Positions 25,841-35,960 are shown, counted from the first letter of the stretch. The stretch is DNA of 64,000 nucleotides from Sphingobacteriales bacterium 44-15 (GCA_001899685.1 MKWG01000007.1:128206-192205); one strand, 5' to 3'. The notes: generated by a model not told the origin, from the letters alone. Numbers and translations are program-made.

Positions 25841-26304
25841 AACAGCCTTGTTTTTTTATAACAAATCCATAAGGGGACGATACCTATAATACCGAATGAA
25901 CAGTCTGTCAGCCGCCAGAAAACAGGGATCTGCCGCACCTCTCCTGCAATAAAAGCCAAAGGGAATACCAGAATACAGGCTATGCAGCCAAATTGTATTA
26001 CCCAGATGTTTCTTACAGGATCTCTTAACGGACCAACAAATACTACTGCAATTACGATATGGGCAAACGCCAGCCAGTCATATCCATAAGCAATAAACGG
26101 GTAATCGTCATTGGTTGCTTTTACGGCATTATATATTTTCTGCAACCATTCATATATTTTCAATTGCCGGTCCGGCCACCAGGAAAGCAACCACCTGAGC
26201 TCTGTCTCTATCGCAAATGCTGTGATGCCGCTAAGCACAAGACATATCATAAATACCACCAGCCATACCCGTATCCCTTTTTTAAGTGATATCATTCCTT
26301 GCAT
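25801..26304 (-). CDS. Unrecognised four-helix membrane protein
   Basis: 167 residues from 26304; starts at 26358 (adds a Cys-rich 18-residue leader) or 26295 are also open. Four hydrophobic segments are visible: VWLVVFMICLVLSGITAF, WLAFAHIVIAVVFVG, WVIQFGCIACILVFPLAFI and FGIIGIVPLWICY. A loop between helices 1 and 2 contains WWPDRQLKIYEWLQKIYNAV. I do not recognise the family. The C-terminal ERGERGEVKRET is translated from a dispersed intergenic repeat that also provides the stop codon. Confidence 0.7.
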   Translation of the reverse strand: MQGMISLKKGIRVWLVVFMICLVLSGITAFAIETELRWLLSWWPDRQLKIYEWLQKIYNAVKATNDDYPFIAYGYDWLAFAHIVIAVVFVGPLRDPVRNIWVIQFGCIACILVFPLAFIAGEVRQIPVFWRLTDCSFGIIGIVPLWICYKKTRLLERGERGEVKRET

Positions 26305-26406
26305 AAAAATACATTTACAAAAGCACTTTGAAATACAAAGTAAAATATAAAATATCATTTCCTCAAAAAATTTCGATGGATCAATCCGGGCCTCCGCCAG
26401 ACTTTG

Positions 26407-26503
26407 TGAATAGTGAATGATAACGTCAAACGTGAAAGGTCAAACGTGAAAAGGCGAGCTTTTCACTTCTCACGTTTCATCTCTCACTTCTCATTATTCA
26501 CTA
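26407..26503. repeat. GTCAAACGTGA dispersed hairpin
   Basis: Outer arms AATAGTGAAT/ATTCACTATT enclose two GTCAAACGTGAAA units and the facing TTCACTTCTCACGTTTCATC. It lies in the 381-bp spacer between divergent genes (26304 and 26686), so termination alone cannot explain it. The rest of the spacer (26504-26685) shows no clear promoter. Confidence 0.75.
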
Positions 26504-26685
26504 TTGTCCCATTCATCTTTCATCTCCCGGCCACTGTAGAATTTATTACTCGTAATGCGTATTTGTTGCACATATCTCCTCTGTATCAAAACCTTTAAAC
26601 GGCAGGAGCATTTTTGGCATCTTTTTCTTACGGAGTAATGAAGAAATAAACTATAGTAATCTGTCATGTTAAAAAATGAAACAGT

Positions 26686-27150
26686 ATGAAAACAAATGAA
26701 AACAACGAAATACTGAATGATCTTATCAGGATCAACAACGACCGTGCAACAGGCTATGAAAAAGCAGCGAGAGAAACGGAAGCAGCAGATCAGGATCTGA
26801 GATCGATATTCAACAGCATGGCTTCAGAAAGCCACGCTTATGTGAGTGAATTGAGCCGCTATGTAATGCAGTCGGGCGAAGCCCCCACAGACAGCACAAC
26901 GGTGAGCGGTAAAATATACAGGGCATGGATGGACATAAAAGCGGCTTTTACAGGTAAAGACCGTAAGTCCATACTGGAATCCTGTGAATTTGGGGAAGAT
27001 GCCGCTCAAAAGGCTTATAAAGAAACGCTTCAGTCGGATGCAGGCTTAAGATTCTCTAGCGATATAAGAGAGATGATCACCCGGCAAAAAGAAAAACTGA
27101 AAGCATCACATGACCGGATCAAACTATTAAGGGATGCTCAACCTGCGTAA
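26686..27150 (+). CDS. PA2169-family four-helix-bundle protein (DUF2383)
   Basis: 154 residues, soluble and helical. The N-terminal EILNDLIRINNDRATGYEKAARE and the later ESCEFGEDAAQKAYKETL match the PA2169/DUF2383 ferritin-like bundle. Members occur next to stress and envelope genes; the function is not established. It is followed at 67 bp by a small conserved gene and then a response regulator, suggesting a stress-type cluster. Confidence 0.88.
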   Translation: MKTNENNEILNDLIRINNDRATGYEKAARETEAADQDLRSIFNSMASESHAYVSELSRYVMQSGEAPTDSTTVSGKIYRAWMDIKAAFTGKDRKSILESCEFGEDAAQKAYKETLQSDAGLRFSSDIREMITRQKEKLKASHDRIKLLRDAQPA

Positions 27151-27217
27151 AATACCACCAGTCTGTATCATCATCATCAACAATGGTGATACAGCTCTTT
27201 TAAAACAAACCATTTTT

Positions 27218-27589
27218 ATGATACGTAATGCAACAACGGAAGACATGAAAACGCTTACCGTATGCCTGAATAAACTGATGTCAGAGGGATACAATATTGA
27301 TTTTAAAGTGGCAGAAAAAGGTGAAGAGCTTACAGCGCTCCAAACAGAAAAAAATTATCGTCCCGGGGAAATACATGTGGTAAACTTCTACCGTTTTGAG
27401 GGAGCAAGTGATCCTGCCGACAATTCCATACTGTATGCCATTGAAACAAACGATGGTGCAAAAGGCACACTGGTAGACGCTTTCGGACCTTATGCCGACC
27501 GGAAGGTGGAAGATTTCATGAAAGCAGTAGAGGATATCTCCAAGAAAAATGCCGGGGATGTAACACCTGAAATGATTAACGGTGTATGA
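27218..27589 (+). CDS. Small conserved Bacteroidota protein, often mislabelled PRPP synthetase
   Basis: 123 residues from the ATG at 27218; the frame is open 84 bases upstream to 27134, but that would overlap the previous gene and add a leader without homology. The core NFYRFEGASDPADNSILYAI followed by GAKGTLVDAFGPYAD is the hallmark of a short family commonly annotated as phosphoribosylpyrophosphate synthetase. It lacks any PRPP-binding loop, so that label is not supported. It sits 67 bp after the PA2169-like gene and 28 bp before the response regulator. Confidence 0.8.
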   Translation: MIRNATTEDMKTLTVCLNKLMSEGYNIDFKVAEKGEELTALQTEKNYRPGEIHVVNFYRFEGASDPADNSILYAIETNDGAKGTLVDAFGPYADRKVEDFMKAVEDISKKNAGDVTPEMINGV

Positions 27590-27617
27590 GCAACTTTAAG
27601 ATCTTAATTTCAGTACA

Positions 27618-28016
27618 ATGGATAGTGAGGGTAACCATAACACCAACAGACCGCTGGTAATGTTTGCTGATGATGACCCGGACCTGCTGCGCCTCGCAAA
27701 AATGAGGCTCACAACGGAAGGATTTAATGTTAAGCTCTGCCCTAACGGGGAAAACATCATTCCTATGGCAGCTTCAGAAAAACCTGATGTGATTCTTCTT
27801 GACCTGAAAATGGACAATACAGACGGCAGAGATATATGTCTCTCGCTTAAAGCAGACAAGCGGACCACTGATATCCCGGTAATTTTTATTTCTGCCAATA
27901 ATGATCTTGAAAACATTGCCAGGTTATACGGAGCTGATGGCTTCATTCACAAACCATTCAGTATTCACAGCATAAAAGAAAAAATAGAAGGTATGTTATC
28001 CGCCGGTGCGGCTTAA
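27618..28016 (+). CDS. Single-domain response regulator
   Basis: 132 residues, receiver domain only. The acidic pocket is at Asp18-20, the phosphoacceptor is Asp62 (DVILLDLKM), and Thr/Ser and Lys positions are present (IFISANND, Lys112 in FIHKPF). There is no output domain, so it acts by phosphotransfer or protein interaction, like CheY or Spo0F. No kinase is adjacent. It ends a three-gene plus-strand run with the PA2169-like gene. Confidence 0.93.
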   Translation: MDSEGNHNTNRPLVMFADDDPDLLRLAKMRLTTEGFNVKLCPNGENIIPMAASEKPDVILLDLKMDNTDGRDICLSLKADKRTTDIPVIFISANNDLENIARLYGADGFIHKPFSIHSIKEKIEGMLSAGAA

Positions 28017-28091
28017 AGTAACGCTACTCATCCATCAAATCTGCCAGCCAGCGCCTTTCCTTTGTACATTCTACACAACCAAAGAAGATAT

Positions 28092-28151
28092 AGCCACAAA
28101 TGCACGGATAAATGGTCAATCGAAAAAAAGCCTATTTGTGCATTAGTGGCT
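28092..28151. repeat. AGCCACAAATGCAC hairpin repeat
   Basis: AGCCACAAATGCAC faces GTGCATTAGTGGCT, pairing at almost every position, around a 30-base loop. It lies just after the response regulator and may act as terminator. It is related to the hairpin at 22910-22959 and the half-copy at 23101-23116. Confidence 0.6.
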
Positions 28152-28206
28152 TACTTTGCTCATATTATCAAACCCCAAAATTTAGATACTTTGCCCTGCC
28201 TGCCTG

Positions 28207-28237
28207 TTTGCCTTTTCAATACAAGGCTGTACATTTG
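28207..28237 (+). promoter_or_regulatory. Bacteroidota-type promoter for isocitrate dehydrogenase
   Basis: TTTG at 28207-28210 and TACATTTG at 28230-28237, with a 19-base spacer, form an exact match to the phylum consensus 36 bases upstream of the start codon. Confidence 0.75.
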
Positions 28238-28272
28238 CGCTCAACAAAATTTTTTAATCTAAAAAAACGGGC

Positions 28273-29508
28273 ATGGCTGAAAAAATCAAAGTAGCTAATC
28301 CGGTGGTAGAACTGGATGGAGATGAGATGACAAGGATCATCTGGAAGTTTATTAAAGACAAGCTGATCCTTCCTTACCTGGACATTGATATTAAGTACTA
28401 TGATCTCGGGATTGAGCACAGGGATAAAACAGACGACCAGGTAACTGTTGACGCAGCCAATGCCATCAAGCAATACGGCGTAGGGATCAAATGCGCTACC
28501 ATCACTCCCGATGAGGCAAGGGTCAAAGAATTCAGCCTGAAGCAGATGTGGAAAAGCCCTAACGGAACTATCCGTAATATACTGGACGGCACGGTATTCC
28601 GTGAACCGATAGTTATACAAAATGTACCCCGCCTTGTAACCAACTGGACTGCTCCCATTATCGTTGGCCGTCATGCCTTCGGCGACCAGTACCGCGCCAC
28701 CGATACCGTAATTAAAGGAAAAGGCAAACTGACCATGACCTTTACTCCCGAAGACGGTGGTGCTCCCCAGACTTTTGAAGTATTTAACTTTAAAGGTGAT
28801 GGCGTGGCTATGACGATGTACAATACCGACGAAAGCATCAAAGGCTTTGCCAGGAGCTGCTTCAATATGGCGCTCAGCAAAAAGTGGCCGTTATATCTTT
28901 CTACCAAGAATACTATCCTGAAAAAATATGACGGAAGATTTAAAGATATTTTTCAGGAAATTTATGAAAATGAATTTAAAGCCCAGTTTGAGGCGGCGGG
29001 TATTACCTACGAGCACCGTCTTATAGATGATATGGTAGCCAGTGCATTGAAGTGGAACGGAAACTTTGTATGGGCATGTAAAAATTATGATGGGGACGTA
29101 CAAAGCGATACCGTTGCGCAGGGATTCGGCTCCCTGGGATTAATGACCTCGGTGCTCGTTACGCCTGATGGTAAAACACTCGAAGCAGAAGCGGCACATG
29201 GCACCGTTACCCGCCACTATCGCGACCACCAGAAAGGCAAGCCCACTTCTACCAACCCGATCGCATCTATCTTTGCATGGACCAGAGGGCTGGCTTTTCG
29301 CGGAAAGCTTGACGGTAACCAGCCCCTGATTGATTTTGCAAATGCGCTGGAAGCGGTATGCATAGAAACTGTGGAAAGTGGCAAGATGACCAAAGATCTC
29401 GCCGTTTGCATCCATGGCAGCAAAGTAAACCATGGAGAACATTACCTGTATACCGAAGAATTCCTCGAAGAGATCAATAAGAACCTGGTGGCAAGATTGA
29501 AAAAATAG
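28273..29508 (+). CDS. icd: NADP-dependent isocitrate dehydrogenase (eukaryotic-type)
   Basis: 411 residues. [33 protein letters not shown] (substrate-binding Ser/Asn/Arg), the Lys/Asp-containing [11 protein letters not shown] and [25 protein letters not shown] with [13 protein letters not shown] identify the homodimeric type II (eukaryotic-like) enzyme. It converts isocitrate to 2-oxoglutarate with NADPH in the cytoplasm. Full length. Its own promoter lies at 28207-28237 and an intrinsic terminator at 29530-29561. Confidence 0.97.
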   Translation: MAEKIKVANPVVELDGDEMTRIIWKFIKDKLILPYLDIDIKYYDLGIEHRDKTDDQVTVDAANAIKQYGVGIKCATITPDEARVKEFSLKQMWKSPNGTIRNILDGTVFREPIVIQNVPRLVTNWTAPIIVGRHAFGDQYRATDTVIKGKGKLTMTFTPEDGGAPQTFEVFNFKGDGVAMTMYNTDESIKGFARSCFNMALSKKWPLYLSTKNTILKKYDGRFKDIFQEIYENEFKAQFEAAGITYEHRLIDDMVASALKWNGNFVWACKNYDGDVQSDTVAQGFGSLGLMTSVLVTPDGKTLEAEAAHGTVTRHYRDHQKGKPTSTNPIASIFAWTRGLAFRGKLDGNQPLIDFANALEAVCIETVESGKMTKDLAVCIHGSKVNHGEHYLYTEEFLEEINKNLVARLKK

Positions 29509-29529
29509 TCTCAATCTGATTTAAGTAAA

Positions 29530-29561
29530 AAAGCATCGCCCGGGTAAAGCGATGCTTTTTT
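29530..29561 (+). terminator. Intrinsic terminator after icd
   Basis: AAAGCATCGC pairs with GCGATGCTTT around a short GGGTAA-containing loop and is followed by a run of T's; the flanking A-run makes it usable on both strands. It lies 22 bases after the stop codon. Confidence 0.9.
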
Positions 29562-29770
29562 TATTATGGCAATGCAATCGTTTCCCTTAATATTAAGTAT
29601 TGATTCACAATGTTTTTTACAGAAGCAGACAGACAGCGCTTATCTTCGCGCTATATTTATATCCTCTCTGTTAGTCTTCCCGTAACGGTGCATGTCATGA
29701 AAATAATTACCTTTGCACGCCGCATAGGTACTCCCCTTTTTAATAGAAGAAAACAATTTTTTGAAATTCT

Positions 29771-31027
29771 ATGGCAGATATTTTTGAAAGACTGGTAAAG
29801 AATTATGGACCTCTTGGTCAACACCGTGAAAGAGCACACGGATATTTTGCATTCCCCAGGCTGGAAGGAGAGATTGGAAGCAGGATGACATTCCGGGGAA
29901 AAGAAATGATTGTATGGAGCCTGAACAATTACCTGGGTCTGGCTAACCATCCCGAAGTAAGGAAAGCTGATGCCGATGCAGCAGCGCGTTTCGGGCTTGC
30001 GCTGCCTATGGGGGCGCGCATGATGAGCGGGAATTCTAATTATCATGAACAGCTCGAAAGTGAATTAGCCGCCTTTGTGCATAAAGAAGATGCCGTGTTG
30101 CTCAACTATGGCTATCAGGGCATGGTAAGTATTATTGATGTACTGTGCAGCCGCCATGATGTGATCGTATATGATGCCGAAAGCCATGCGTGTATCATAG
30201 ACGGTGTGCGGTTACATGCCGGTCAGCGTTTTGTGTTTAAACATAATAATATCGCTGATTTTGAAAAGCAATTGCAGAGAGCATCTGCTTTGATTGAAAA
30301 GCAACAGGCAGGTGGTATACTGGTCATTTCGGAAGGTGTATTTGGCATGGCCGGAGACCAGGGAAAGCTGAAAGAAATAATTGCTTTGAAAGAAAAATAC
30401 TCCTTCAGGCTGCTGGTGGATGACGCCCACGGCTTTGGCACCCTGGGCAAAACAGGCGCCGGCGCGGGAGAAGAACAGGGTGTACAGGATAAAATAGATC
30501 TTTATTTTTCCACCTTTGCCAAATCAATGGCATCTATCGGTGCATTTGTTGCCGGAGATAAAACCATCATTGATTATATCCGCTATAACATCCGCAGCCA
30601 GATCTTTGCCAAAAGCCTGCCTATGCCATTAGTGCTCGGCAATTTAAAACGGCTGGAATTGCTGCGCACCCATCCTGAATTCAAAGAAAAGTTGTGGAAG
30701 AACGCGTTGTCACTGCAAAAAGGATTGAAAGAAAAAGGATTTGATACCGGTAACACAAACACTGTAGTAACACCCGTATACATGAAAGGCGGCGTGGAAG
30801 AAGCTACGGCAATGGTGATGGATCTCAGGGAAAACTATGGCATTTTCTGTTCTATTGTAGTTTACCCCGTTATCCCCAAAGGGCATATCATCTACAGGCT
30901 GATCCCTACAGCCTCGCATACCCAGGAAGATATTGACAGAACCCTGGTTGCATTTGAAGAAACCAAGAAGAAATTAGACGCAGGCGCTTATAAAGTAGCA
31001 GAAATACCTGCTATGGCGGACGCGTAA
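29771..31027 (+). CDS. AONS-family PLP enzyme, probable serine palmitoyltransferase
   Basis: 418 residues of the alpha-oxoamine synthase fold. Seen are WSLNNYLGLANHPEV, MGARMMSGNSNYHEQLE, the Asp/His pair LVDDAHGFGTLG, and the PLP lysine in STFAKSMASIG (Lys251). The GARMMSG/NYHEQLE pattern and the lack of a biotin neighbourhood favour the Bacteroidota serine palmitoyltransferase group, which makes 3-ketosphinganine for sphingolipids. 2-amino-3-ketobutyrate CoA ligase remains an alternative. A -7 box TACCTTTG lies at 29708-29715. Confidence 0.75.
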   Translation: MADIFERLVKNYGPLGQHRERAHGYFAFPRLEGEIGSRMTFRGKEMIVWSLNNYLGLANHPEVRKADADAAARFGLALPMGARMMSGNSNYHEQLESELAAFVHKEDAVLLNYGYQGMVSIIDVLCSRHDVIVYDAESHACIIDGVRLHAGQRFVFKHNNIADFEKQLQRASALIEKQQAGGILVISEGVFGMAGDQGKLKEIIALKEKYSFRLLVDDAHGFGTLGKTGAGAGEEQGVQDKIDLYFSTFAKSMASIGAFVAGDKTIIDYIRYNIRSQIFAKSLPMPLVLGNLKRLELLRTHPEFKEKLWKNALSLQKGLKEKGFDTGNTNTVVTPVYMKGGVEEATAMVMDLRENYGIFCSIVVYPVIPKGHIIYRLIPTASHTQEDIDRTLVAFEETKKKLDAGAYKVAEIPAMADA

Positions 31028-31154
31028 GCTATAGCAGGAAGCCCGGAAAAGAGAGGGTTGCAGGTTACACACTTCTTAAGGAAACGACATTTATTCACTA
31101 TTGCCCATTCACCGATAGTGCAACATATAATGGGTCAATTCTTAACCCACGTAT

Positions 31155-32345
31155 ATGAATATCAGAAACAATCTCGCACTATGCTTAGGGATTGTTGCTT
31201 TGTGGAGTTGCGATACTTTTCAGAAAGTCCAACAATCCGGCAACGATAAAGACCCGGTTTCTATAAACGCCCTTCCTCATAATATCTATGTTGAAGATGG
31301 GAATTTTCATGTGCAGGGTGTTGTTGTTGACACCAAACGCGGGTATGCCTATTTTTCGTTTACAACAAGCCTGGTTAAGACCAACTTAAAGGGAGAGATC
31401 ATCGGCAGCGTTGATGGCTTCATCGGGCATTTGGGCTGCCTGGATATAAATCCTGAGGACGGCCGTATTTATGCCTCACTGGAGTATAAAAATGATAAAA
31501 TAGGTAAAGGCATTTTAAAGGGATTAGGAAACGAATCGAAAACAGGCGAGAATGAAAACTCTTTCTATGTCGCAATTTTTGATGGTGAAAAAATAACCCG
31601 GCCGGGTATGAATGCTGAAAAAGATAATATCATCAGCACCGTTTATTTAAAAGAAGTAGTTGACGATTATAATGCAACGGTGATGAACAGGGGCAAACAG
31701 GTGGAACACAGATATGGATGCAGCGGTATTGACGGCATTGCTTTCGGTCCCCAGCTTGGACAAAAACAGGGGAAGGATCTATTAAACGTCGCATACGGCA
31801 TATATGGAGACACTTCACGCACCGACAACGATTACCAGGTGATCCTGCAATACGATCCTGACAATCTCAGGCAGTATGAACACCCTCTATCACAAAGCCG
31901 TTTTGATGTAACCGGGCCGGACAAACCACTGAACAAATATTTTCTTTATACCGGCAACACTACCTATGGCATTCAGAACCTGGAATATGATGCCAATACC
32001 GGGTATTGGTTTGCTGCCGTTTACCCCGGCAAAAAATCAGCGTTTCCCAATTACAGCCTGTTTGCCATTGACGGCGCTAAAAACGCTGCGCCGCAAACAT
32101 TAAAAGGATTTGATAATGCGGAGAAAGGCAAGGTGCTGCAACTGGCGAAAGCCGGTATGCACGTTGAGAGAAGCAACATATACGGATGGCATTATACATG
32201 GGGCGCCACTGGCATTTGTTCCCTGGGTAACGGCTATTTCTATATTTCTCAAAACGGAGTGACTGAAAATAAAAAACAATATTGCAATCTTCAGTTATAC
32301 CGCTGGATAGGAGATGCGGGCAAGCCGTTTGAAGAGATAAAATAA
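31155..32345 (+). CDS. Unrecognised lipoprotein, possible beta-propeller
   Basis: 396 residues. A lipoprotein signal (ALWSC, Cys19) is followed by repeated beta-rich blades of the type VVVDTKRGYAYFSFTTSLVKTNLKGE, CLDINPEDGRIYASLEY and NLEYDANTGYWFAAVYPG, suggesting a propeller of four to six blades. I do not recognise a named family. It is preceded by the PLP enzyme (127-bp gap) and followed by a bidirectional-looking terminator at 32591. No catalytic motif is seen. Confidence 0.75.
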   Translation: MNIRNNLALCLGIVALWSCDTFQKVQQSGNDKDPVSINALPHNIYVEDGNFHVQGVVVDTKRGYAYFSFTTSLVKTNLKGEIIGSVDGFIGHLGCLDINPEDGRIYASLEYKNDKIGKGILKGLGNESKTGENENSFYVAIFDGEKITRPGMNAEKDNIISTVYLKEVVDDYNATVMNRGKQVEHRYGCSGIDGIAFGPQLGQKQGKDLLNVAYGIYGDTSRTDNDYQVILQYDPDNLRQYEHPLSQSRFDVTGPDKPLNKYFLYTGNTTYGIQNLEYDANTGYWFAAVYPGKKSAFPNYSLFAIDGAKNAAPQTLKGFDNAEKGKVLQLAKAGMHVERSNIYGWHYTWGATGICSLGNGYFYISQNGVTENKKQYCNLQLYRWIGDAGKPFEEIK

Positions 32346-32718
32346 AAATTACATTGCTTTTCGTTGGCTGAATTATAGCTAATTTATGCTGTATTGCAAA
32401 AAGATGCGGAAGCATTTGAAAAAGCCGCATTGCAAAAAAACAGGCTATATATGGCGGTCTCACGAAAAGCGAACAGCCAGCGCTTTCGCGATATGATACG
32501 GTCAAAAGGCAACAGCGAAAACCTTACAGCAAGGTACCGGGCTCTCCGCGGCAGGAGCCTTTGTCCGGTATATGCTGAAGAATAAAAGGTAATAAAAAGA
32601 GGTTGCCTCAAAAGTATGAAGCAGCCTCTTTTTATTCGGGTCCCCCCTGATGGAGACGGTAGTCGTTTAAGCGATGCTCAAAGCCATTATTTATTGTTGA
32701 TTCTAATCTCTTTGCCTG
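32346..32718. other. 373-bp spacer between convergent genes
   Basis: It contains a TTG-started 63-codon frame (32394-32585) of low credibility and the hairpin terminator at 32591-32636. Nothing else was recognised. Confidence 0.5.
32591..32636. terminator. Bidirectional intrinsic terminator
   Basis: AATAAAAAGAGG-TTGC pairs with GCAGCCTCTTTTTATT; the A-run on one side and T-run on the other let it serve both the plus-strand lipoprotein gene and the convergent oxidoreductase operon. Confidence 0.85.
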
Positions 32719-33348
32719 CTATACACTTTCCATCCCGTACTGCTTCAACACATCTGCCGGAACGCCTTCCCATTTATTAGGCACATTACCCACATAGCCC
32801 AGGTCTTTTATTCCTATTTCAGTGGTATAAAATCCCGAAGCTGTAAGGTCGCGCATACGGTTGAAAAAAGCTACGCCCTGCTGCATTTCCGGCTTTGCCT
32901 GCTGCGGGTAGGCTATCTCATTCACGATTTCCAGTTGCTGCTCTTTGGTAGATTCCCTGAAAGTGGCATTATAGCGGTTAAGACACTGCACGTCAAGCCA
33001 GCGCAGCCCGCCGCGCATGGGTACCTGATGCGAGGGCATATCTTTAACTATAAATTCTATGAACTCAGGCACCTTTGCGTCGGAAGCGCTGCCTGAAATA
33101 TCATCTTTAGGAATAATAATATCTGCTAATATCGTAATAGTAGCCATTTCATGCTCGGTAAAAAACTTTTCCGCGTTGAGCTTCTTATTTCTTTCGATCT
33201 CAAAAGGTTCTCTCCCGTCATTCATTCCCGGCTCTTCTGCTGCTGCAGCAGCGCCGGTCTTATTTTCATTTGTATTGCAGGCATTGAGCAAAACGCCGGT
33301 GGATACGGCAGTCAGCCCAAGCGCTTTGAGTGAGTCACGTCTGTTCAT
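32719..33348 (-). CDS. Gluconate 2-dehydrogenase subunit 3-family protein
   Basis: 209 residues. The N-terminus MNRRDSLKALGLTAVSTG resembles a Tat or lipoprotein-type export signal, with ACN near residue 24. The family body shows FFTEHEMATITILADIIIPKD, VPEFIEFIVKDM and MRGGLRWLDVQCLNRY. Such small subunits chaperone or co-export the GMC-type flavoprotein. It starts 18 bp after the GMC gene, so both form one operon. No cytochrome subunit is adjacent. Confidence 0.88.
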   Translation of the reverse strand: MNRRDSLKALGLTAVSTGVLLNACNTNENKTGAAAAAEEPGMNDGREPFEIERNKKLNAEKFFTEHEMATITILADIIIPKDDISGSASDAKVPEFIEFIVKDMPSHQVPMRGGLRWLDVQCLNRYNATFRESTKEQQLEIVNEIAYPQQAKPEMQQGVAFFNRMRDLTASGFYTTEIGIKDLGYVGNVPNKWEGVPADVLKQYGMESV

Positions 33349-33366
33349 AATAAGAATATTTCTTAG

Positions 33367-35103
33367 TTAAACGTTTCCTTTTTTTCTTTGTTCGAGTATA
33401 TATTCCGCCGTGCGCCACGATAATGCCAATATCGTCCATGTAGCATTTTTATCTCCCTGTTGTACGAACGGGGCGGCATCTACCACAAAGAGATTTTTAC
33501 AATCGTGCGCCTGGCACCACTTGTTGAGCGCAGATTTTTTAGGATCGTCGCCCATGCGGATAGTGCCCACTTCGTGAATGATCCTTCCCGGCGCTTCAAG
33601 CCCCCAATTGTCATGCTCACCGTGAGGGGATGAAGTAACAATGCCTCCCATTGCGTGGAAGAGCTCCTGGAAAGTCTCCTGCATATGCTTAGCCTGTTTT
33701 ATTTCCTCGTTGCTCCATGTATAGTTAAAGCGCAACACGGGTATACCATATTTGTCTACCACATTAGGATCTATCTCACAATAATTCTCTTTTCTTGCGA
33801 TGGCAGTACCACGGCCGGCCATGCCAAGCGTAGTGCCATAGAAACGACGGTAGTCATCCTTCAGAGAAGCGCCGAAACCGCCCGCCTGTTTGGTTTTTCC
33901 GTCCTTTCCCGGTACAAGCCCGTTCATCCTGTGCATACCTCCGCCAAAGCCGTAAGAAGGCATACGCATACCGCCGCCATATTCAATATGGTATCCGCGG
34001 GGAAAATCCAGCTTCTTGTTATCCAGCCACCAGGGAGAATAGATATGAATGCTACCCGTGCCATCTTCATTGAAGCGCTTGCGGTCCAGCAGTTGAGGAA
34101 GGAAGCCCCCAAGGCTTGAGCCTGTGGAATCATGCAGGTATTTACCCACTACATTGCTGTTATTTGCCAATCCGTTTGGATGTGCAGATGATCTGGAGTT
34201 GAGCAGTATACGGGCGGATTCACAGGCGCTGGCGCCGAGTATAACCGTTTTTGCGCTCACCTGGTATTCCTGCATATCTTCTTTATTGATGTAGGAAACT
34301 CCTGTTGCCTGACCGTTCTTATCCGTCAATATTTCCCGCACCATTGCATTGGTGATCACCTCGAGATTTCCTGTTTTAATTGCAGGGATCACAAGACAGG
34401 ATGAAGCAGAAAAATCGCCATACACTTTACAGCTTCTGCCGCATTGCCCGCAATAAAAACAGGGTTGCCTGTCTTTATTGTCAGGAAGCGCTTCCGTCAT
34501 TACAGAGCCCCTTCCGGCAATCACCTTGACTCCCACCGAAGCCCCGGCTTTCTTAATAAACAATTCGGGGAGGCGTGGTTTTGGAGGTGTCATGAATATG
34601 CCGTCGGGCTCGTTCTCGAGTCCTTCCACAGTACCGTACAGGCCTATCAGCCTGTCAACCTTATCGTAATAAGGCTTGAGCTCATCATACCCAAAGGGCC
34701 ACCTTTCGGTAAGACCGTCCTTGGGCTGAAAATCATCCGGACCCATACGAAGAGAAATTCTTCCCCAGTGGTTGGTCTTGCCGCCGAGCATCCTGGAACG
34801 AAACCAGTCGAATTCGGTATTGTTGTTCCTCGTGTAAGGCTCACCATCAATTTCCCAGCCGCCATAAGCCGCATCAAAGTCGCCAAACGCACGCACCGTA
34901 CTTGCCCCGCGGCGGGGAGACTGCCAGGGCCACTTCAATTGATGTGAATCTTTTCTCGGGTCGAAATAAGGACCAGCCTCAAGCATTAGTACTTTAACAC
35001 CTGCCTGCGCCAGGACATAGCCTGCCATTCCCCCTCCGGCTCCCGAACCGATGACCACTACATCGTGAACGGTGGGGGATTTTTTGATTTGTAATTTTCC
35101 CAT
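33367..35103 (-). CDS. GMC-family FAD oxidoreductase (sugar/alcohol dehydrogenase large subunit)
   Basis: 578 residues. The FAD-binding Rossmann motif is [20 protein letters not shown] at residues 16-35, followed by VLMLEAG. The GMC signature region [18 protein letters not shown] and the C-terminal [20 protein letters not shown] are present. A Cys-rich stretch [17 protein letters not shown] could bind an Fe-S cluster, as in related sugar dehydrogenases. It has no signal peptide of its own, so it likely rides out with the small subunit encoded next. The sugar or alcohol substrate is unknown. Confidence 0.9.
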   Translation of the reverse strand: MGKLQIKKSPTVHDVVVIGSGAGGGMAGYVLAQAGVKVLMLEAGPYFDPRKDSHQLKWPWQSPRRGASTVRAFGDFDAAYGGWEIDGEPYTRNNNTEFDWFRSRMLGGKTNHWGRISLRMGPDDFQPKDGLTERWPFGYDELKPYYDKVDRLIGLYGTVEGLENEPDGIFMTPPKPRLPELFIKKAGASVGVKVIAGRGSVMTEALPDNKDRQPCFYCGQCGRSCKVYGDFSASSCLVIPAIKTGNLEVITNAMVREILTDKNGQATGVSYINKEDMQEYQVSAKTVILGASACESARILLNSRSSAHPNGLANNSNVVGKYLHDSTGSSLGGFLPQLLDRKRFNEDGTGSIHIYSPWWLDNKKLDFPRGYHIEYGGGMRMPSYGFGGGMHRMNGLVPGKDGKTKQAGGFGASLKDDYRRFYGTTLGMAGRGTAIARKENYCEIDPNVVDKYGIPVLRFNYTWSNEEIKQAKHMQETFQELFHAMGGIVTSSPHGEHDNWGLEAPGRIIHEVGTIRMGDDPKKSALNKWCQAHDCKNLFVVDAAPFVQQGDKNATWTILALSWRTAEYILEQRKKGNV

Positions 35104-35264
35104 ACCTGATAAAATAAATATTTAGCAATCGTAATTTTACGAGAATAATGCAGCATAAAACATGCTACTCCCTCCTAAGGAGCCATTTAAGATGAAAAAA
35201 TACCTAAAAAACAGCAAAAAACATTCATATTATCATTGATTTCCGGTTTCTATACCTTTATGCT

Positions 35265-35960
35265 ATGAAGGTATTGATTGTGGATGACAACAAAATCGCC
35301 CGGACCACTATGAGGCACCTGGCAGGCCAGGTAAAGGACCTTGTGGTTGCAGGAGATGCCGACAGTGCAATAAGCGCTTATAATTTTTTGCAGGAGCACC
35401 CCGCAGATATCCTGTTGCTTGATATCCAGATGCCGGGAATGAACGGGCTGGAGCTGACCAAAAATCTTGGCAGTAAACGCCCCGTCATTATTTTTACTAC
35501 CTCGCTGAAAGAATATGCGGTAGAAGCATTTGAGCTCAATGTTGCGGATTACCTGGTGAAGCCGGTGACACCTTCCAGGTTTATACAGGCTATTGACCGC
35601 GCAAGAACAATTATTGAAAGCAACAAGGAAGAGGTGAAGATGAATGATGATGAGTTTATTTTTATCCGTGATTCCAATATTGTGAAAAGGCTGAGCGTAG
35701 ATGATATCCTTTTTGCGGAGGCAATGGGAGATTATGTAAAACTGCATACTCCGCAAAAATTTTTTGCCATCCATACTACATTAAAAACTGTTGAAGAACG
35801 CCTGCCTGAACATAAATTTCTCCGGGTTCATCGTTCTTACATTGTTGCTCTTCATAAAATAGATACCATCCGCGACGGGTCAATTGTTATTAATGGCAAA
35901 CCGGTACCGGTGGCAGATGCTTACCGCTCCCAGTTGAACCGGCGAATGAATATTTTATAA
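35265..35960 (+). CDS. LytTR-family response regulator
   Basis: 231 residues. Receiver domain with Asp7-8 and phosphoacceptor Asp53 (LLLDIQMPGMNG), Thr and Lys conserved (IIFTTSLK, VKPVT). A LytTR DNA-binding domain follows from about 125 (FIFIRDSNIVKRLSVDDILFAEAMGDYVKLHT, FLRVHRSYIVAL). The typical partner is a LytS-like kinase, which is not present; the nearby hybrid kinase at 36452 could be a partner but is separated by a small gene and a repeat. It is divergent from the GMC operon with a 161-bp spacer. Confidence 0.93.
   Translation: MKVLIVDDNKIARTTMRHLAGQVKDLVVAGDADSAISAYNFLQEHPADILLLDIQMPGMNGLELTKNLGSKRPVIIFTTSLKEYAVEAFELNVADYLVKPVTPSRFIQAIDRARTIIESNKEEVKMNDDEFIFIRDSNIVKRLSVDDILFAEAMGDYVKLHTPQKFFAIHTTLKTVEERLPEHKFLRVHRSYIVALHKIDTIRDGSIVINGKPVPVADAYRSQLNRRMNIL

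Noticed and set aside
32394-32585. 63-codon plus-strand frame before the terminator
   Set aside because: It needs a TTG start, has no homology by eye and a very basic composition; the adjacent terminator is better explained by the two flanking genes.
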